From contig CM055109.1 of the NCBI GenBank assembly GCA_029204225.1, forward strand, positions 38,638,632 to 38,702,631: a stretch of DNA of 64,000 nt, read 5' to 3'. Both the position numbers and the translations under genes were made by a program. The stretch comes from Diphasiastrum complanatum. Its lineage: Eukaryota; Streptophyta; Lycopodiopsida; Lycopodiales; Lycopodiaceae. Positions 22,659-34,508 of the stretch are shown here, piece after piece. The notes beneath the pieces were generated by a model. It made no database searches. It was given only the letters and a program-made list of their open reading frames with translations, and was not told the DNA's origin. Within the stretch, counting starts at the first letter, position 1, and every line of letters begins with the position of its first letter.

Positions 22659-23308
22659 TGTGAAAGATTTCAGATCCTTAAGATCCAATCTACTTGAATG
22701 ATCTTTGGTTAGAAAGAGAAATACACTACCAATTTCACCAATGTAGAAAAATCAGCATCTACACACAATTTGAGATGCAAACACTAATATAACTTGATCA
22801 AACTTGAATGAAATAATTATGTACTGTTTCTGTCCGTACAAAACTAGCAAGCTACTGTATTTTACATGTGTGGATCCAAAAATAGCAAATATAGATCATT
22901 CTACACATAAAATTGCAAGCAATCACCAAGATAGTGCACCAATGGATAGTAGAACCCAAGAGAACCATGTATAAGCATGAAATGAGATAGAGAAGAGAGA
23001 AGATGACTCTCTCCACGAGTTACATCCTTTTATATTAGGTCCAAACCCTATTTGGCCACTTGGCTTTCCCACCAAAATGCTAACCCTACTAATTTTGGGT
23101 CTAGATTCAATGTACCCAACTTATTCAAATTGAATCTACTCAAACTCGCATTCTATCTTTCCCACACTTTCAGAAAGTGTTTATTCAAATGAAATTTAGA
23201 CTACTAAACTTTGAAAAGTCAACCTCTAAGTCTAAAACAAGTTTTGGCCTCAATATGTCAAATATGGAAATATTGCAAAATGTGATGAAACTAGTTGAAT
23301 CTTTCACA
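22659..23308 (-). repeat. Copia 3' LTR of minus-strand element
   Basis: Both ends read TGTGAAAGATT when viewed outward, giving an 11-bp inverted terminus. On the minus strand it starts right after the purine tract GAAGAGGGAG and the stop codon of pol. A TATA-like CTAATATAAAAGG lies near 23035 on the minus strand. Length is 650 bp. The partner 5' LTR is missing because the element is cut near 25008. Confidence 0.8.
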
Positions 23309-23475
23309 CTCCCTCTTCAACTAGTTTTAGCATAGAGTTTGATAATACTCCAAGTGAAGTCCTATGTTTCATGAACAAGTCTTTTCCCAATGCTTTGGTG
23401 AAGATATCAGCTACACATTCCCTTGAAGACACATGTTGAAGCTCCACCTCCTTTGTAATGACTCGCTCCCTCACA
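23309..23475 (-). pseudogene. Copia RNase H C-terminus
   Basis: The minus-strand frame reads FVRERVITKEVELQHVSSRE, then CVADIFTKALGKDLFMKHRT and SLGVLSNSML, ending at the purine tract. This is the standard end of copia RNase H. The sequence upstream of it (to about 23580) is badly decayed (KEI-stop-YHFVRE). Confidence 0.8.
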
Positions 23476-23850
23476 AAATGATATTATATCTCCTTTCAAT
23501 GATCATGTAATGCTCAAAATAGAAACAACCATAATTGATATAGAGAATAGTGTCCACTTGGGATGCTTCACTATTTCTTACATCAATTTTACATGTAAAA
23601 ATGTGACTAGAACATGAAGAATCAAATAGAATGTAAATGAAATGTTTACACCATGCTTCCAACTCTGAACTCTCTGGAAAAATACAACAAACAAACAATA
23701 AATGTGAGTGATCAACTTTTGCTTGCATATCTCCTCCTCCTTTGTCCTTTGTTGCCTTGTATCCACCATGATACTCCATGAATGAGCCTCCATCTTCATC
23801 ATGCCACAAGAAACCATCAAACCTTGGAAATCCCTTTTACCTTTTCCAAT
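23476..23850 (-). other. Non-pol segment joining protease to RNase H tail
   Basis: Where integrase and RT should be, there is about 350 bp of sequence without recognisable pol domains. Parts of it (around GATGGAGGCTCATTCA and CATGTAAAATTGATGTAA) recur on the plus strand at 35880-36130 inside another small LTR element. The segment is therefore a shared feature of a non-autonomous family, not a random local deletion. Confidence 0.55.
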
Positions 23851-24194
23851 CAAGACATCCTTCCTTTTGATCAAACAAGCATCTCCATCAAACTCCACCT
23901 TGAGGCCCTTACTTAGCATTTGACTCACACTAAGCAAATTCTTGGTAATAGATGGAATAAACAAGACATCCTCCAAATGAACATTCCTATTTGTAGAGAG
24001 AGAAATAGGAATTGTCCAATCCCTTTGATTGCACACTCACCATCATTGGCCGTGTAGATCACTCTCTTGTCATCTCCATATGCCAACAAAGAAGTGAAGT
24101 ACTCTTTGTGAAAGGTCATGTGTGAACTTGCTCCACTATCAATCCACCAAGGATCTAGATCTCCATCATTAGCAAGCATACATGAAGACATCAC
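23851..24194 (-). pseudogene. Copia protease
   Basis: Frame 24194-23925 carries the intact-looking active site WWIDSGASSHMTFHKEYF, followed by NDGECAIKGIG. After a frameshift comes VHLEDVLFIPSITKNLLSVS (frame starting 24036), and KGLKVEFDGDACLIKRKDVL leads into the pre-integrase linker. The D-S-G-A motif is canonical, unlike most copies in this window. Confidence 0.8.
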
Positions 24195-25008
24195 AAAGCA
24201 TCATCATTTGCATCTTGCACATCCAAACCATCCTCATCAAGAGTAAGATTACCTTGCTTGTCTCCTTGATCTCTCTTCTTCTTGTAACATTCACTTGCAA
24301 AGTGTCCTTTGATGCCACAATAGAAGCACTTGAGCTTTGATCTATCCTTCTTTTTGCCACTTGAAGAAGCATCCACTTGATCTTGCCCTTTAGACCACTT
24401 GCTGTTGGTTTTGCCCTTGAATTTGCCCTTTGTGAACATAGCATCCTCTTGAAGTGTCGATGTAGATCCACCTCTTGCTTGAAGCCTATATTCCTCATTG
24501 ATCAAGATCTCTTGAAGATCCATCAAACTTGGCAAAGTCTTTTGAATAGCAATACTTTGAACAATGTTAGCATGAGCATCCAACAAGCCATTAAGAATCA
24601 CTTGAATAAGCTCTCCTTCCTTAATGCTTTCATCTATGCAAGCTAACTCATCATTCAATGCTTTCATTCTCAAAACAAAAGTACTTGGACTTTCTTCATT
24701 CTTTTGCAAATAAGAAAAGATTTGTCTTCTTAGAGTCAACACTCTAGAAGTAGACTTGGATTTATAAAGCTTCTTCAATGAATTCCAAGCTTCCAAAGAT
24801 GATGTGCACTTACCAACTTCCTTGAGAAGTTAATTGGTAACATTCATCTTTATCATGTGTAGAGCCTTCTTGGCCCTCTTGTCATACCTCAATTGATCTT
24901 GTTGTGTTGCTGGTCTCTCCTCCAAACCTACAACAATATCCAAAACATCATTCATCTTAAGAAGTGACTCCATCCTCACTTTCCATAATGAATAGTTACT
25001 TGAGGTAA
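24191..25008 (-). pseudogene. Copia gag with zinc knuckle
   Basis: It starts at about 25008 with LTSSNYSLWKVRMESLLKMN and RYDKRAKKALHMIKMNV. A stop follows, then frame 24796-24191 gives EAWNSLKKLYKSKSTSRVLT, MKALNDELACIDESIKEGEL and the CCHC knuckle CFYCGIKGHFASEC. This is a complete UBN2-type gag with one interrupting stop near 24828. Its 5' end coincides exactly with the start of the Penelope-like segment, so leader and 5' LTR are gone. Confidence 0.85.
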
Positions 25009-26600
25009 GCTATTGCTTATGAATTACATGATGGGTGGCTTAAACTCATGAAACTTCTACCTATGTATTCAAGTACAAATATTAATAAGCATGCTGATTT
25101 TTGTAGAGAAAGTGCCCTGGAATTTTTAAAGAACAAGAAATGGATTCAAGAGAACATTGTCCCACTGCGTAAAAAAGAAGATGCTAGCAATGAACGAAAA
25201 TGGATTACCAAGTATCTATATGTCAATGGAATTAACAAGGCTCAACATAATCCTTGCTTCATATGCATATATCTCATACATAAGCTTGCTATGGAAAGAC
25301 TTCATAGGCCGGATTTCACACATTTTTGTGATCAAACAAATAGTCTCGTCTCAGGTTCTTTGGAATACGTATACATGTCTATGTCTAATTTACTACCTGA
25401 TGACTTCATATATTCTAGGGAGTTACCTTACTTGTTATGCACATGCAAAGCACACAAAGATACTTTTAGATGGATCACGAATGCACATGATTGCTGTTTT
25501 TCTAGACTTGCCAAATTCTTGACAGGTGCTCTAGGTATGTTGTATCCTTTCATTATGAAAGATGCAGGCCTTAAGGCAAACACATACAAGAGCGTCCTAA
25601 ATGGGATACTTCTTTACTATGGCAATGTGATTCAACTGTCGATTTCTATCTTAACTTATCAAAACTCATATATACAATGAAAGCTACCGATATTTCTAAA
25701 TGTTACGAAAATATTCCTATGGACGGAATTGACGGTCTAAACACTATTGTGACGAAAATGATCAGTTTGGCCTTTAAGACTACCAAAATCAAACTACTCA
25801 AATAGAGATGTATAGTTGGGTCCAATGACTTCAAATGGTCTTCCGAAAGAGCAGTTCGAATGAATGAAATAGTATAGACAACGATACCTTATGCGAGTGG
25901 AATGCCTACTTGATGGATAATTGCATTGTCAGGCTTGGAAAGCATACCTGGAGATAGGTCCGAGGAATACCTATGGGTTTTCCTTGCTCACCAATGTGGT
26001 GTAACTGGTACCTTTCATTTTTTGAAATGTAGTTTATTAAAAGGCTTGCAAGATTAGGGCAAATTGCTTTTATGTACAACTTCAAATATTCGTTTAGATA
26101 TATTGACGACATTTGTTGTATCAATAATCATACAGAACATCTAACAATCCATTCTGGATCTACCCCTTGGAGTACCTTGAGATAGATGGAAATGATGACA
26201 ATGGTAATTTGGTGAACTTTCTGAATATTACTACTTCATTCGACCCAGCTACTGGTTGTACACACTTGTAATATGATAAAGGAGAGACTTTCCTTTCCGC
26301 ATATTGCAATATATACACCTTGCTTCAAACAGACCGATGTTTAATTCATATAAGGTCATCATATCACAAATGATAGCAGCCATGTACTGTTGTAATGAGC
26401 AGGAAACTTTTCTCAAGGAAGTACGAACATTTGTGGATACCTTTCAGAGTAATGGCTTCTCTCGAGACAAACTGTGTCTGATCATAAACAAACTCTTATA
26501 TCGTGAAGGTTTTCCTAGACTACTATTTGATTTGCCTAAAACATTAATAGTATTTTGGTGGGCAGTTACCTTTCCATTAGGAGAGAGCTAACTCCCCCCC
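25009..26600 (+). pseudogene. Penelope-like element reverse transcriptase (decayed)
   Basis: The plus strand encodes the RT of a Penelope-like element, a retroelement class without LTRs whose RT is related to telomerase. Frame 25009-25680 holds the N-terminal part, including ELPYLLCTCKAHKDTFRWIT and NAHDCCFSRLAKFL (about 25430-25525). After a frameshift, motif A reads ATDISKCYENIPM (about 25680-25718). RGIPMGFPCSPMWCNWYLSF starts at 25971. The catalytic box FRYIDDICCIN is at 26093-26125, with both aspartates kept. NPFWIYPLEYLEIDG follows at about 26147, and the thumb (YIHLASNRPMFNSYKVIISQ; ETFLKEVRTFVDTFQSNGFS) at 26307-26520. No GIY-YIG endonuclease is visible. At least three stops or frameshifts. 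It abuts the copia gag at 25008, so either it was 5'-truncated on insertion or the junction is a later rearrangement. Confidence 0.8.
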
Positions 26601-26634
26601 TGAGGGATTCAATAACTATGGGTATGGTTGGTGA

Positions 26635-27657
<1,023 letters not shown>

Positions 27658-28320
27658 CTCCCTCTTGAACCTTGCAGCTTTGTTTGTTTAATCCAATTGT
27701 AAAGAGTGGCTTGTCGAGCAGTTTTGTGAGCAGATCTACAATCATATTTTTTGATTTTATGAACTAGACTTGGAGCTCTCCTTTCGAGATTAAATCTCGA
27801 ATGTGATGGTAATTCAGAGGTATGTGCTTTGTCTTTGAGTGGAAGACAGGATCCTGGGATAGATAGATGACACTTTGAGAGTCCATCGTCATCATGCTTG
27901 GCCCTTCTCGTGGTATCCTGATTGCCTCCAACATCATCTACAGCCACACTACCCCATTTGCGAACTTCAAAGCTGCGACATATTCAGCTTCGCAAGAAGA
28001 TTGAGCCACCAAGGTTTGCTTTTTGCATATCTAGCTGATTGCAGCTCCACACGCTATTGTACATCCTCCAGTAATGGACTTGTTGTCATCTTTGCAGCTC
28101 GCCCAGCTTGCATAACTATAGTGATGAAACTCGAATCCTTTGTTTTCATTTTTAGCTCTGTAGGTTAATCCCATATTTCGGGTACCCTTCAGATACTGTA
28201 GGATTCGTTTGGCCATTTGCCAATGTGCTAGGCCATCATTGGAAGAGAATTGGCTCAAGGCGTAAATAGAGAAAGCCAGATCAGGTATGGTACAAATTGT
28301 CAAGTATATCAGACTACCGA
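27658..28320 (-). pseudogene. Copia RNase H
   Basis: The minus strand shows LIGSLIYLTICTIPDLAFSI, then YALSQFSSNDGLAHWQMAKR and ILQYLKGTRNMGLTYRAK (frame 28303-28031). Next come SITGGCTIACGAAIS, a degraded SCEAEYVAALKFA stretch, the DPVFHSKTKHIPL region and a tail ending at the purine tract. Frameshifted in at least three places. Confidence 0.75.
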
Positions 28321-28500
28321 TTAAGTTCTAGTAGGGTATACCTGCCATCTTCTGTTCTTCTTCTTTTGTTTTTGGGCAATCCTGCTTCGTGAGCTTGGCT
28401 CTAGCTATCATTGGTGTAGCCTTTTCTTTGCAGTCTATCATGTGGTACTGCTTTAGCACTTTTTTGGCATATTCTGACTGATTCAAGTGCATTTTTTTTT
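28321..28500 (-). pseudogene. Copia RT thumb, joined to integrase by deletion
   Basis: The frame contains KKMHLNQSEYAKKVLKQYHM and KEKATPMIARAKLTKQDCPK, which belongs after the catalytic part of RT. It follows directly on integrase core sequence, so about 1.5 kb of integrase, linker and RT is missing. Confidence 0.75.
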
Positions 28501-28900
28501 GAGGTGTGTCGCTCTGCAAATGCCATAAACTTCTTGAAGGAATTAAACACTTCAAATTTTTTCTTCAAGTAGTAGATCGTGGTCATCCGGCTGTAATCAT
28601 CTATGAACGTCAGAAAGTATCTTGAACTTGAGAGCGAATATGTTTTCATCGGTCCACAGCCATCAAAGTGGATGAGCTCAAGAACTTCCTTGGCTCTTCT
28701 TCCCTCATGTGTGAATGGATTCCAATGTTGCTTGCCTTTCTGACAAGCTTTGCAAAACTCAATTTCGGGCCTTGAAATCTTGAGACCTGTGACAATGTCC
28801 TTTTTTGTTCATGTCGTACAGGCTCCGCATGTTCAGATGATACATTCTCCTATGCCAGAGCTGATCTTCACTTTTTGAAGCATTTAATATGCTATCAGAG
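28500..28900 (-). pseudogene. Copia integrase N-terminal part
   Basis: The sequence CKACQKGKQHWNPF of the zinc domain (near 28775-28735) is followed by VLELIHFDGCGPM (first catalytic Asp, with Ser-Asp changed to Phe-Asp), then SSRYFLTFIDDYSRMTTIYY and FNSFKKFM. After that, sequence jumps to RT thumb. Confidence 0.75.
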
Positions 28901-29007
28901 TTGCTATTTTTTTTAGCCTGGTAGATGTTTACTTTTCTGCATCAGACCATCAACAACTTGTTTGTCATCTTCTCGATCATGCGGCAAGTGTTGCCATCGA
29001 ACAAAAC

Positions 29008-29356
29008 TCAAATGCCTAGATCTGCCATCTTGGAGATAGATAGTAGATCTTTTCTGAGTGAGGGCACATAGAGTGCTCCTGGCAGCTCTGCTTGGCCTAA
29101 CAGTGTTCGTAGCTGTAGAGTGTCGATGCCTTTGACATCGTGCCTGCTTCCATCGCCTAGAATCACTGCTTTGTCGTTTTCGAGTTCACAAAAGTTGATC
29201 AAGATCTTCTTGTTGCAGGTTATGTGTGATGTTGCTCCTAAATCGATGACTACATTGTAGTCGTGTTTAGAGTAGCTTGTTGAAGCTTCATCGAGTATCG
29301 TGAAAGCTTCGTCACCTCTTTCTACATCCTTTGATGACTCTGCAACATTATTCTTT
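29008..29356 (-). pseudogene. Copia protease
   Basis: The active site is VVIDLGATSHITCNKKI, with Leu replacing Ser/Thr of the D-S-G-A motif. It is followed by DKAVILGDGSRHDVKGID and LPGALYVPSLRKDLLSISKM, the usual copia protease fold and linker. The frame opens at 29607 across the preceding Lys-rich region. Confidence 0.75.
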
Positions 29357-30172
29357 TTAGGTTTTTTTTTTTTCTTTTTGGATTGAATTTGCGTATGCAG
29401 AATGTCCTTTCTTCTTGTAGTACATGCAAGGTATTGTTGGATTGAACCAACATTTGTTGGTCGTATGGCCTGGTTTGTGGCAGTGATCGCAGGAAGAAGA
29501 TTGTTGATTCGAGGACTTCGTCTTCTCAAATCTTGGCTTGTTTTTTTTTTTCTTCTTTCCTTTTGTGAAGAGAGCTTTCTCTTTGTCACTACTTCCCTCT
29601 CCTTCATCTCTCATCAGTCCTCATCATCGACAAGACTGACTGCTTTGTCGAATGTCATATCTGGTAGACTCAGTATGAGCATTCTCAACGGTTGATAGGA
29701 TGTTGGTAAAGATTTCATAAAGTACTTTAGTTGTTGTGGTGCTGGTACCTGGTGCTCATGTCCTGATGCAACGAGTTGAGCGAAGATCGTTACGATCTTC
29801 TCAACGTGCTGATCCAACTGGTTGCCATCCCACCGTATGGATTGTAGCTGATTGTGAAGGTGCATGACTGAAGCTGCAGTCCTCACTTCATACTTCGGCT
29901 TTAATATTTCCCACGCTGCATGGTTGCTTTCGTAGTCTTCAATCTGCATGAGTAGATCTTCATTTATGGATGAAACGATGATCGCCATTGCGTGCTCATC
30001 CTTTCTGATCCATTCAGCTCTCCTCGAGCCTCCCTCTAGAGGCTCCTCTGAGAGCTCGGTCACCGACTAGATGCCTTCGCCCTTCAGAAGCATTTTGATT
30101 TTGAATTTCCAGATTATCTAATTAGCGCCATCAAGACTGATTGCCACTCTTGTCTGGATTGTTGTAGCCATA
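29357..30172 (-). pseudogene. Copia gag with two zinc knuckles
   Basis: From ATG at about 30172: MATTIQTRVAISLDGAN, a stop, then WKFKIKMLLKGEGI. Frame 30063-29614 gives SNHAAWEILKPKYEVRTAAS and MKSLPTSYQPLRMLILSLPD. The overlapping frame from 29614 holds a Lys-rich stretch and knuckles CDHCHKPGHTTNKC and CMYYKKKGHSAYA. The second knuckle has lost Cys residues. It follows the primer site by about 50 bp. Confidence 0.8.
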
Positions 30173-30224
30173 TTGTGTTGTCTAGAAGAATCACTGCTGG
30201 AATATCAGTAGTGATAACCTGTCA

Positions 30225-30236
30225 GCTCTGATACCA
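30225..30236 (-). promoter_or_regulatory. Primer-binding site (initiator Met-tRNA type)
   Basis: The minus strand reads TGGTATCAGAGC immediately after the LTR end ...GCGACA. Confidence 0.9.
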
Positions 30237-31055
30237 TGTCGCAGAAGCGAGACTTTTTCGTTTTCATCTTCTACTTCTTATTCGTGAACGATTTTGTGTC
30301 CTTGAATTTTCTTTTGCGCAAAAGCTTTTATAAGATCCTAGACACTCAACTACACATCATAGAACACATTTTATTCTAGCAATCAAGACAGACAGCACAA
30401 GACAAGGAGATGCACGAAAATAGAGCGATTGTATTATCAGTTTGATTTTTAGAGCGAGATCGTCAGTGTCTCGCTCGTTGGCAGAATGACACTCTGCTCT
30501 TTCGCTGTGTTCTGCTCGTTGGCAGACTTTCATGCTCAGCTCTAGTATTTTTCTTTTCTACTCTATTTGTTGTCTCTTTCTCTATGTCTCTTACAGATCT
30601 CTCTATTCAGATTTCTTCTTCACATCTTTTTTATGATCCAGAGAGGATCGTTTATACCTCCACAGTGTGGAGTTTACAAGATAGCTAAACGTAGAATCAC
30701 AAGACTAGTTAACGCTAATCAACTAGTTAGTTAGTCTCCGTCTTTGCCGCTCATTTCAGCTGGGCGTGAAGTCTACGACTCCAAGCCCGTTGAGCTGCTA
30801 GCTGGCAGCGCGAAAGATTCCTCTTCGTTTGTTTCGTAATCTCCCGTTTGCTTTCGTTCTCTTCGTTTCTTTCATAGTTTCTCGTTTTACGTCCCTTTGC
30901 GGTTTGCGGTCCTGGAGGTGTGTTTACGATTCACGAACGATTCACGAATCGTTCGTGCTTCGAGTCAAGGGACATTGACTATCGCGAATTGTTCTCGTTC
31001 GACCTTCGTTTCTTTTTTGTGCTGCGACAAAGTTGCAGGAGTTCACCATTTCTGA

Positions 31056-31057
<2 letters not shown>
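30237..31057 (-). repeat. Copia 5' LTR
   Basis: Outward ends read TGTC..., ACA-terminated on both sides. It is the partner of 26774-27657 and lacks the TC expansion seen there. Confidence 0.9.

Positions 31058-31131
<74 letters not shown>
31058..31131 (+). repeat. (TC)n microsatellite, right part of the interrupted tract
   Basis: 74 bp of TC starting at the first base outside the copia 5' LTR. Confidence 0.9.
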
Positions 31132-31133
<2 letters not shown>

Positions 31134-31479
31134 GGATGATACTCTACTTTATTTTTTTCTACTTGGAATCATAAGCTTTGCAAAGGTATATGACCCTCAA
31201 AAGTTTTTTGGTGGGAAAAGTTTAAACTTCCACCTAAATTTATTGCAATTTCAAAGGTCAAGTTCACCTGTCTCTCATCCTACGACTACATTTGATTCCT
31301 TTCTCTACAAGTGATCTCACCTATAATAAAGTTGGTGCGCTTCATCTTCTCCTCCCACTCTCTCTTTCACTCTCCTCCTCCTCTTGGCAAGACAGGTCTA
31401 GAGTTTTCAGTGTCCTCCCCCTCCTATGATTGGAGATGGTTTTACTGTTTCTACAGTAAGTGCATTCAATACTTCATTT
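31132..31479. other. Interval without recognised gene
   Basis: Pyrimidine-rich in part (31345-31390). No domain is seen; it is the original right flank of the (TC)n tract. Confidence 0.4.
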
Positions 31480-32110
31480 GGAGAAGGGACGTCGGATGCA
31501 AATGTAGTGGGAGTGTCGGGTGCAAATGAGGATGAGGGCGTCAGGTGCAAATGAGGATGAGGGCGTCAGATGCACATGCAGATGGAGCATCGGATGCAAA
31601 TGAAGAGAGTGCGTCAGATGCAAATGTAGAGGGAGCGTCGGATGCAAATGGGAATGAGGGCGACAGATGCAACTCATGAGGAAGGCGTCGGATGCAATTA
31701 TTGAGGAAGACATCAGATGCAAATAGAAGTGGTTTGTCGGATGGAATATCAAAAATCCAAAAAAACTCAAAAAATGAGAAAAATTTGAGAAACTCGAAAA
31801 ATACAAAAAAAGTTTGATGCACTTCGGATGCAAATGGGGATGAGGGCGGCGGATGCAAAATGGGGGTCGGTTGGAAATTGACGAATGCAAACAAAGTGGA
31901 TTGGAGGATGCAAAAGAGAATGTAGTGTCGGATGCATTCGTCGGTTCTAATAGTTGTCGGATAAAAATGTTAAACTGTCAGATGTAAGCTTTTTGAAAGC
32001 CCAAAAAAGCTTGAAAATTTGAAAGCCCAAAAAAGCTTGAAAATTTGAAATCTCGAAAACTCGAAAAAGTCAAAATTCGAGAAATACAAAAAACGGCAGA
32101 TGCAATTATC
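31480..32110 (+). repeat. Degenerate minisatellite, GTCGGATGCAAAT-type unit
   Basis: About ten or more imperfect units of roughly 27-30 bp with the core GGCGTCGGATGCAAATG lie between 31485 and 31740, and scattered units (GTCGGATGCA, GTCGGTTGTA) continue past 32100. Interleaved is a second motif, GAGAAACTCGAAAAA, and one exact 27-bp tandem duplication (GAAAATTTGAAAGCCCAAAA at about 32010-32065). The long His/Pro/Ser frames on the minus strand are by-products of the repeat. Confidence 0.75.
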
Positions 32111-32459
32111 GGATGTAATTTTTGAAGGCATGGGCGTCGATTACAGGGTCCTAGGACTGTCGGTTGTAGTACTGTCGGTTCTCCCTCTGAAAATGGAGTG
32201 CGATGGGTACGTGTCAAGGGAGGAGTGGTTCTAAGAAACGTTTGGGAGCAGTGTGTCGGTGGTTTTCTTGAACATCTGTCGGTGGTATTCTGATGCAATT
32301 CAGAACTCAGAGACACGATTGAATGCGTGCTTGGAAAAAAGGTCATGGCAAGAAAAGAAGCAGACAATAAAAAAACAGAACGAACTGAAAGATTCACTGT
32401 TATATATGAGTTTGTGGAGCATAAAAACAAGAAGATTGCCAGCGGCAACGCAATGTCGG

Positions 32460-32560
32460 ATGGAAAATTCTTTGTAGAAACTCGAGAAACTCGAAAGTCA
32501 TGAAATCTCGAGAAACTCGAAAACAAAAAAATTCGAGAAATTCGATTTTTGACTGTCAGT
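32460..32560 (+). repeat. CTCGAGAAACTCGAAA short repeat cluster
   Basis: Four near-copies of GAGAAACTCGAAA or its variants occur within 80 bp, with internal dyad symmetry (CTCGAG, TTCGAGAA). The same words occur at 31775-31800 and 32045-32090. Confidence 0.6.
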
Positions 32561-33378
32561 TTTCAGAGACGTGAAACAGCGAAAACAGCGGTGCAGCAGT
32601 GGATTTTTGGAAAGGTTGGTGTGAGATCGCACAGATTTGAATGATGATTAGAAGCGTTTTAAAGCGATTTCAATATGACAAAAAAATGTAGAATGTGTGC
32701 TGGTGAGGAATATGAATGCAGGACAACAAGCAACGTAAACAGAAGTGAGTAAGAACTGAATGATAGGCTAGTAAAATCGAATTCTGTGGATCAAAAGCCA
32801 AGAAGATTGACAATGACAACTGGCGCCAATGTTAGCTAAAATTCCGTTTCACACAAAATCCACTTCTCAACAATGTTGGCACAGAATCGTCCCTTGTTTA
32901 CTTATCCTCTAGCTATGTTTGTTCCGATTTTGTGTATCAACGATTCTACTTGGCAGTTAGCACCAACAGTTGCAGATTTCGTTTGCACAGAACCTGCTAC
33001 ACAACAGCCAATGCTAGCGCTGGTTCTACTTCTCAGCATGGCCAAGATTAGCGGGACTACAAATCTATTAAGCAATGGGCTCAATCACAGATTTGGTTTT
33101 GCATAATGGTGGTGTGTCCAGCCTGTCATTAAGGCACACCTACAACTTGATTTTGGTCCTTTATTGACAATGATAGCTCATCTTGGATATAGGATCTGTC
33201 AGGAACTCATTTTCTATACTTCTACAAACTATTTCAGTTCTTTTTTTATTGTTACAGTCTGTAGATTATTGCTAATCTAATCTACACAAAAATAGAGAAT
33301 TAAACTGAATCTACTCCTACTGAAATCATAAAATCAACACAACAACCTCTAAACTGAAATCACAGAACCTACAAAGTG
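32561..33378. other. Non-coding interval with a possible primer-site/LTR junction
   Basis: On the minus strand, AGCTAACAT is followed by TGGCGCCAGTTGTCATTG at about 32833-32813. This could be an LTR end (ACA) next to a TGGCGCC-type primer site, placing an LTR to the right of 32834 and the minisatellite in the leader. A plus-strand frame at 32873-33106 is unrecognised. I could not find a matching LTR start. Confidence 0.3.
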
Positions 33379-33412
33379 CTTCTTACAACTGTCACTCAAC
33401 AGTTGTAAGAAG
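33379..33412. repeat. Perfect 14-bp inverted repeat (hairpin)
   Basis: CTTCTTACAACTGT, a 6-base loop CACTCA, then ACAGTTGTAAGAAG. The stem has no mismatch. There is no T tract and no adjacent gene, so it is not a bacterial-style terminator. It could be a tiny foldback or chance. Confidence 0.85.
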
Positions 33413-34508
33413 AACTCGTCAAGGAGCCAGAAATCGGGAAGCATCAAAACTCAGTGGAATGGTGGATCAGCCTCCAAGTCCCGCACATCTACTTGATACT
33501 GATTCCAAACCAATCCTTAAGAGAGAAATAACAACAAGCACATTCATACATTAGTACTTAGACTAAATGCATGAAGATGGAGCATGGAAGGAAATGCAAG
33601 TAGTAAAATCTTCAATTCAAAGAGCAACAACATTTCAGTATATAACACATGCTATGGAACTCGTGGAGGAGGCCTCTAGCTATACCCGGCCTCTATCTAT
33701 ACCCACGAGCTGGTGAACCCAATTTTATCATTTTTGGATTCCACCTCTTACAACTGAGTGAACCCCAATCTATAAAGATTTGGGTTCCACCTCTTACTTG
33801 ATAATAGGAGGCCTCTTTATTAAAAAACATAACTCAAGTTGAGATAGTCTAAATTGCTACCTCCCACATGGCTATCCATTTTTTGAGAATTACCATGGGG
33901 CTCAGAACTGTACATTTTAGCCTAGCACTAATAATGCTCATGCTCTCATACTCGGCTCTCAACTTCATCTTTGCTAGAAGCCCTTTTTGGGTGATGAGGC
34001 ACTGCATCGACAGGTCAGAGGCATGGCACCAGCTAACATCTACCAAGTATTCTTCTAACAATAGGTCCGTACTGATAAGTAATTAGGCAAGAGCTACCAT
34101 TTTCATCCAACAATAGTACAACTTAAAGAAAACAACCATAATCATTCACGAATGTAGAACAAATTAGGTTTTGACATAGATCTTGGTATTAGGACAGGTT
34201 GCTTGCATAAAACCACATCATTTGGTTACTTTCACCATTCACATATATATTTTTTTTCAAAGAAGCAAGGTCGTACAATAGTTGATATTGGTTTGTTGCA
34301 CCTACCACATTCCATAGTAGTCATGCCTTGGCACCTAGGGTGACTGTCCATCTACACTCTTCTAATTGCCCATCATCATTTATTGGGCACTCCATTATTG
34401 ATTTTGCTTGCTGAATCTGTAAACTTGAATTGATATTTGATTGTAGAGTGCATGTGCCATATTATTTGATGTCCTAGAAGGAGGGAAAGTTTTTCGCTTG
34501 TCTTTTGT
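33413..34508. other. Non-coding interval with small internal duplications
   Basis: Two copies of a GGTTCCACCTCTTAC segment (near 33740 and 33783) and paired GAGGCCTCT words (near 33668 and 33810) lie in the left part. No coding domain is seen. Confidence 0.4.

Noticed and set aside
31480-31740. Repeat-spacer look of the minisatellite as a CRISPR-like array
   Set aside because: Units are degenerate, spacers are not uniform or unique, and the DNA is plant nuclear.
31474-31894. Two overlapping minus-strand frames of 117 and 138 codons rich in His, Pro and Ser
   Set aside because: They are generated by the 27-30 bp minisatellite; the periodic residues follow the DNA repeat.
33379-33412. Hairpin as a transcription terminator
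   Set aside because: There is no following T tract and no gene ending here, and intrinsic terminators are not expected in plant nuclear DNA.
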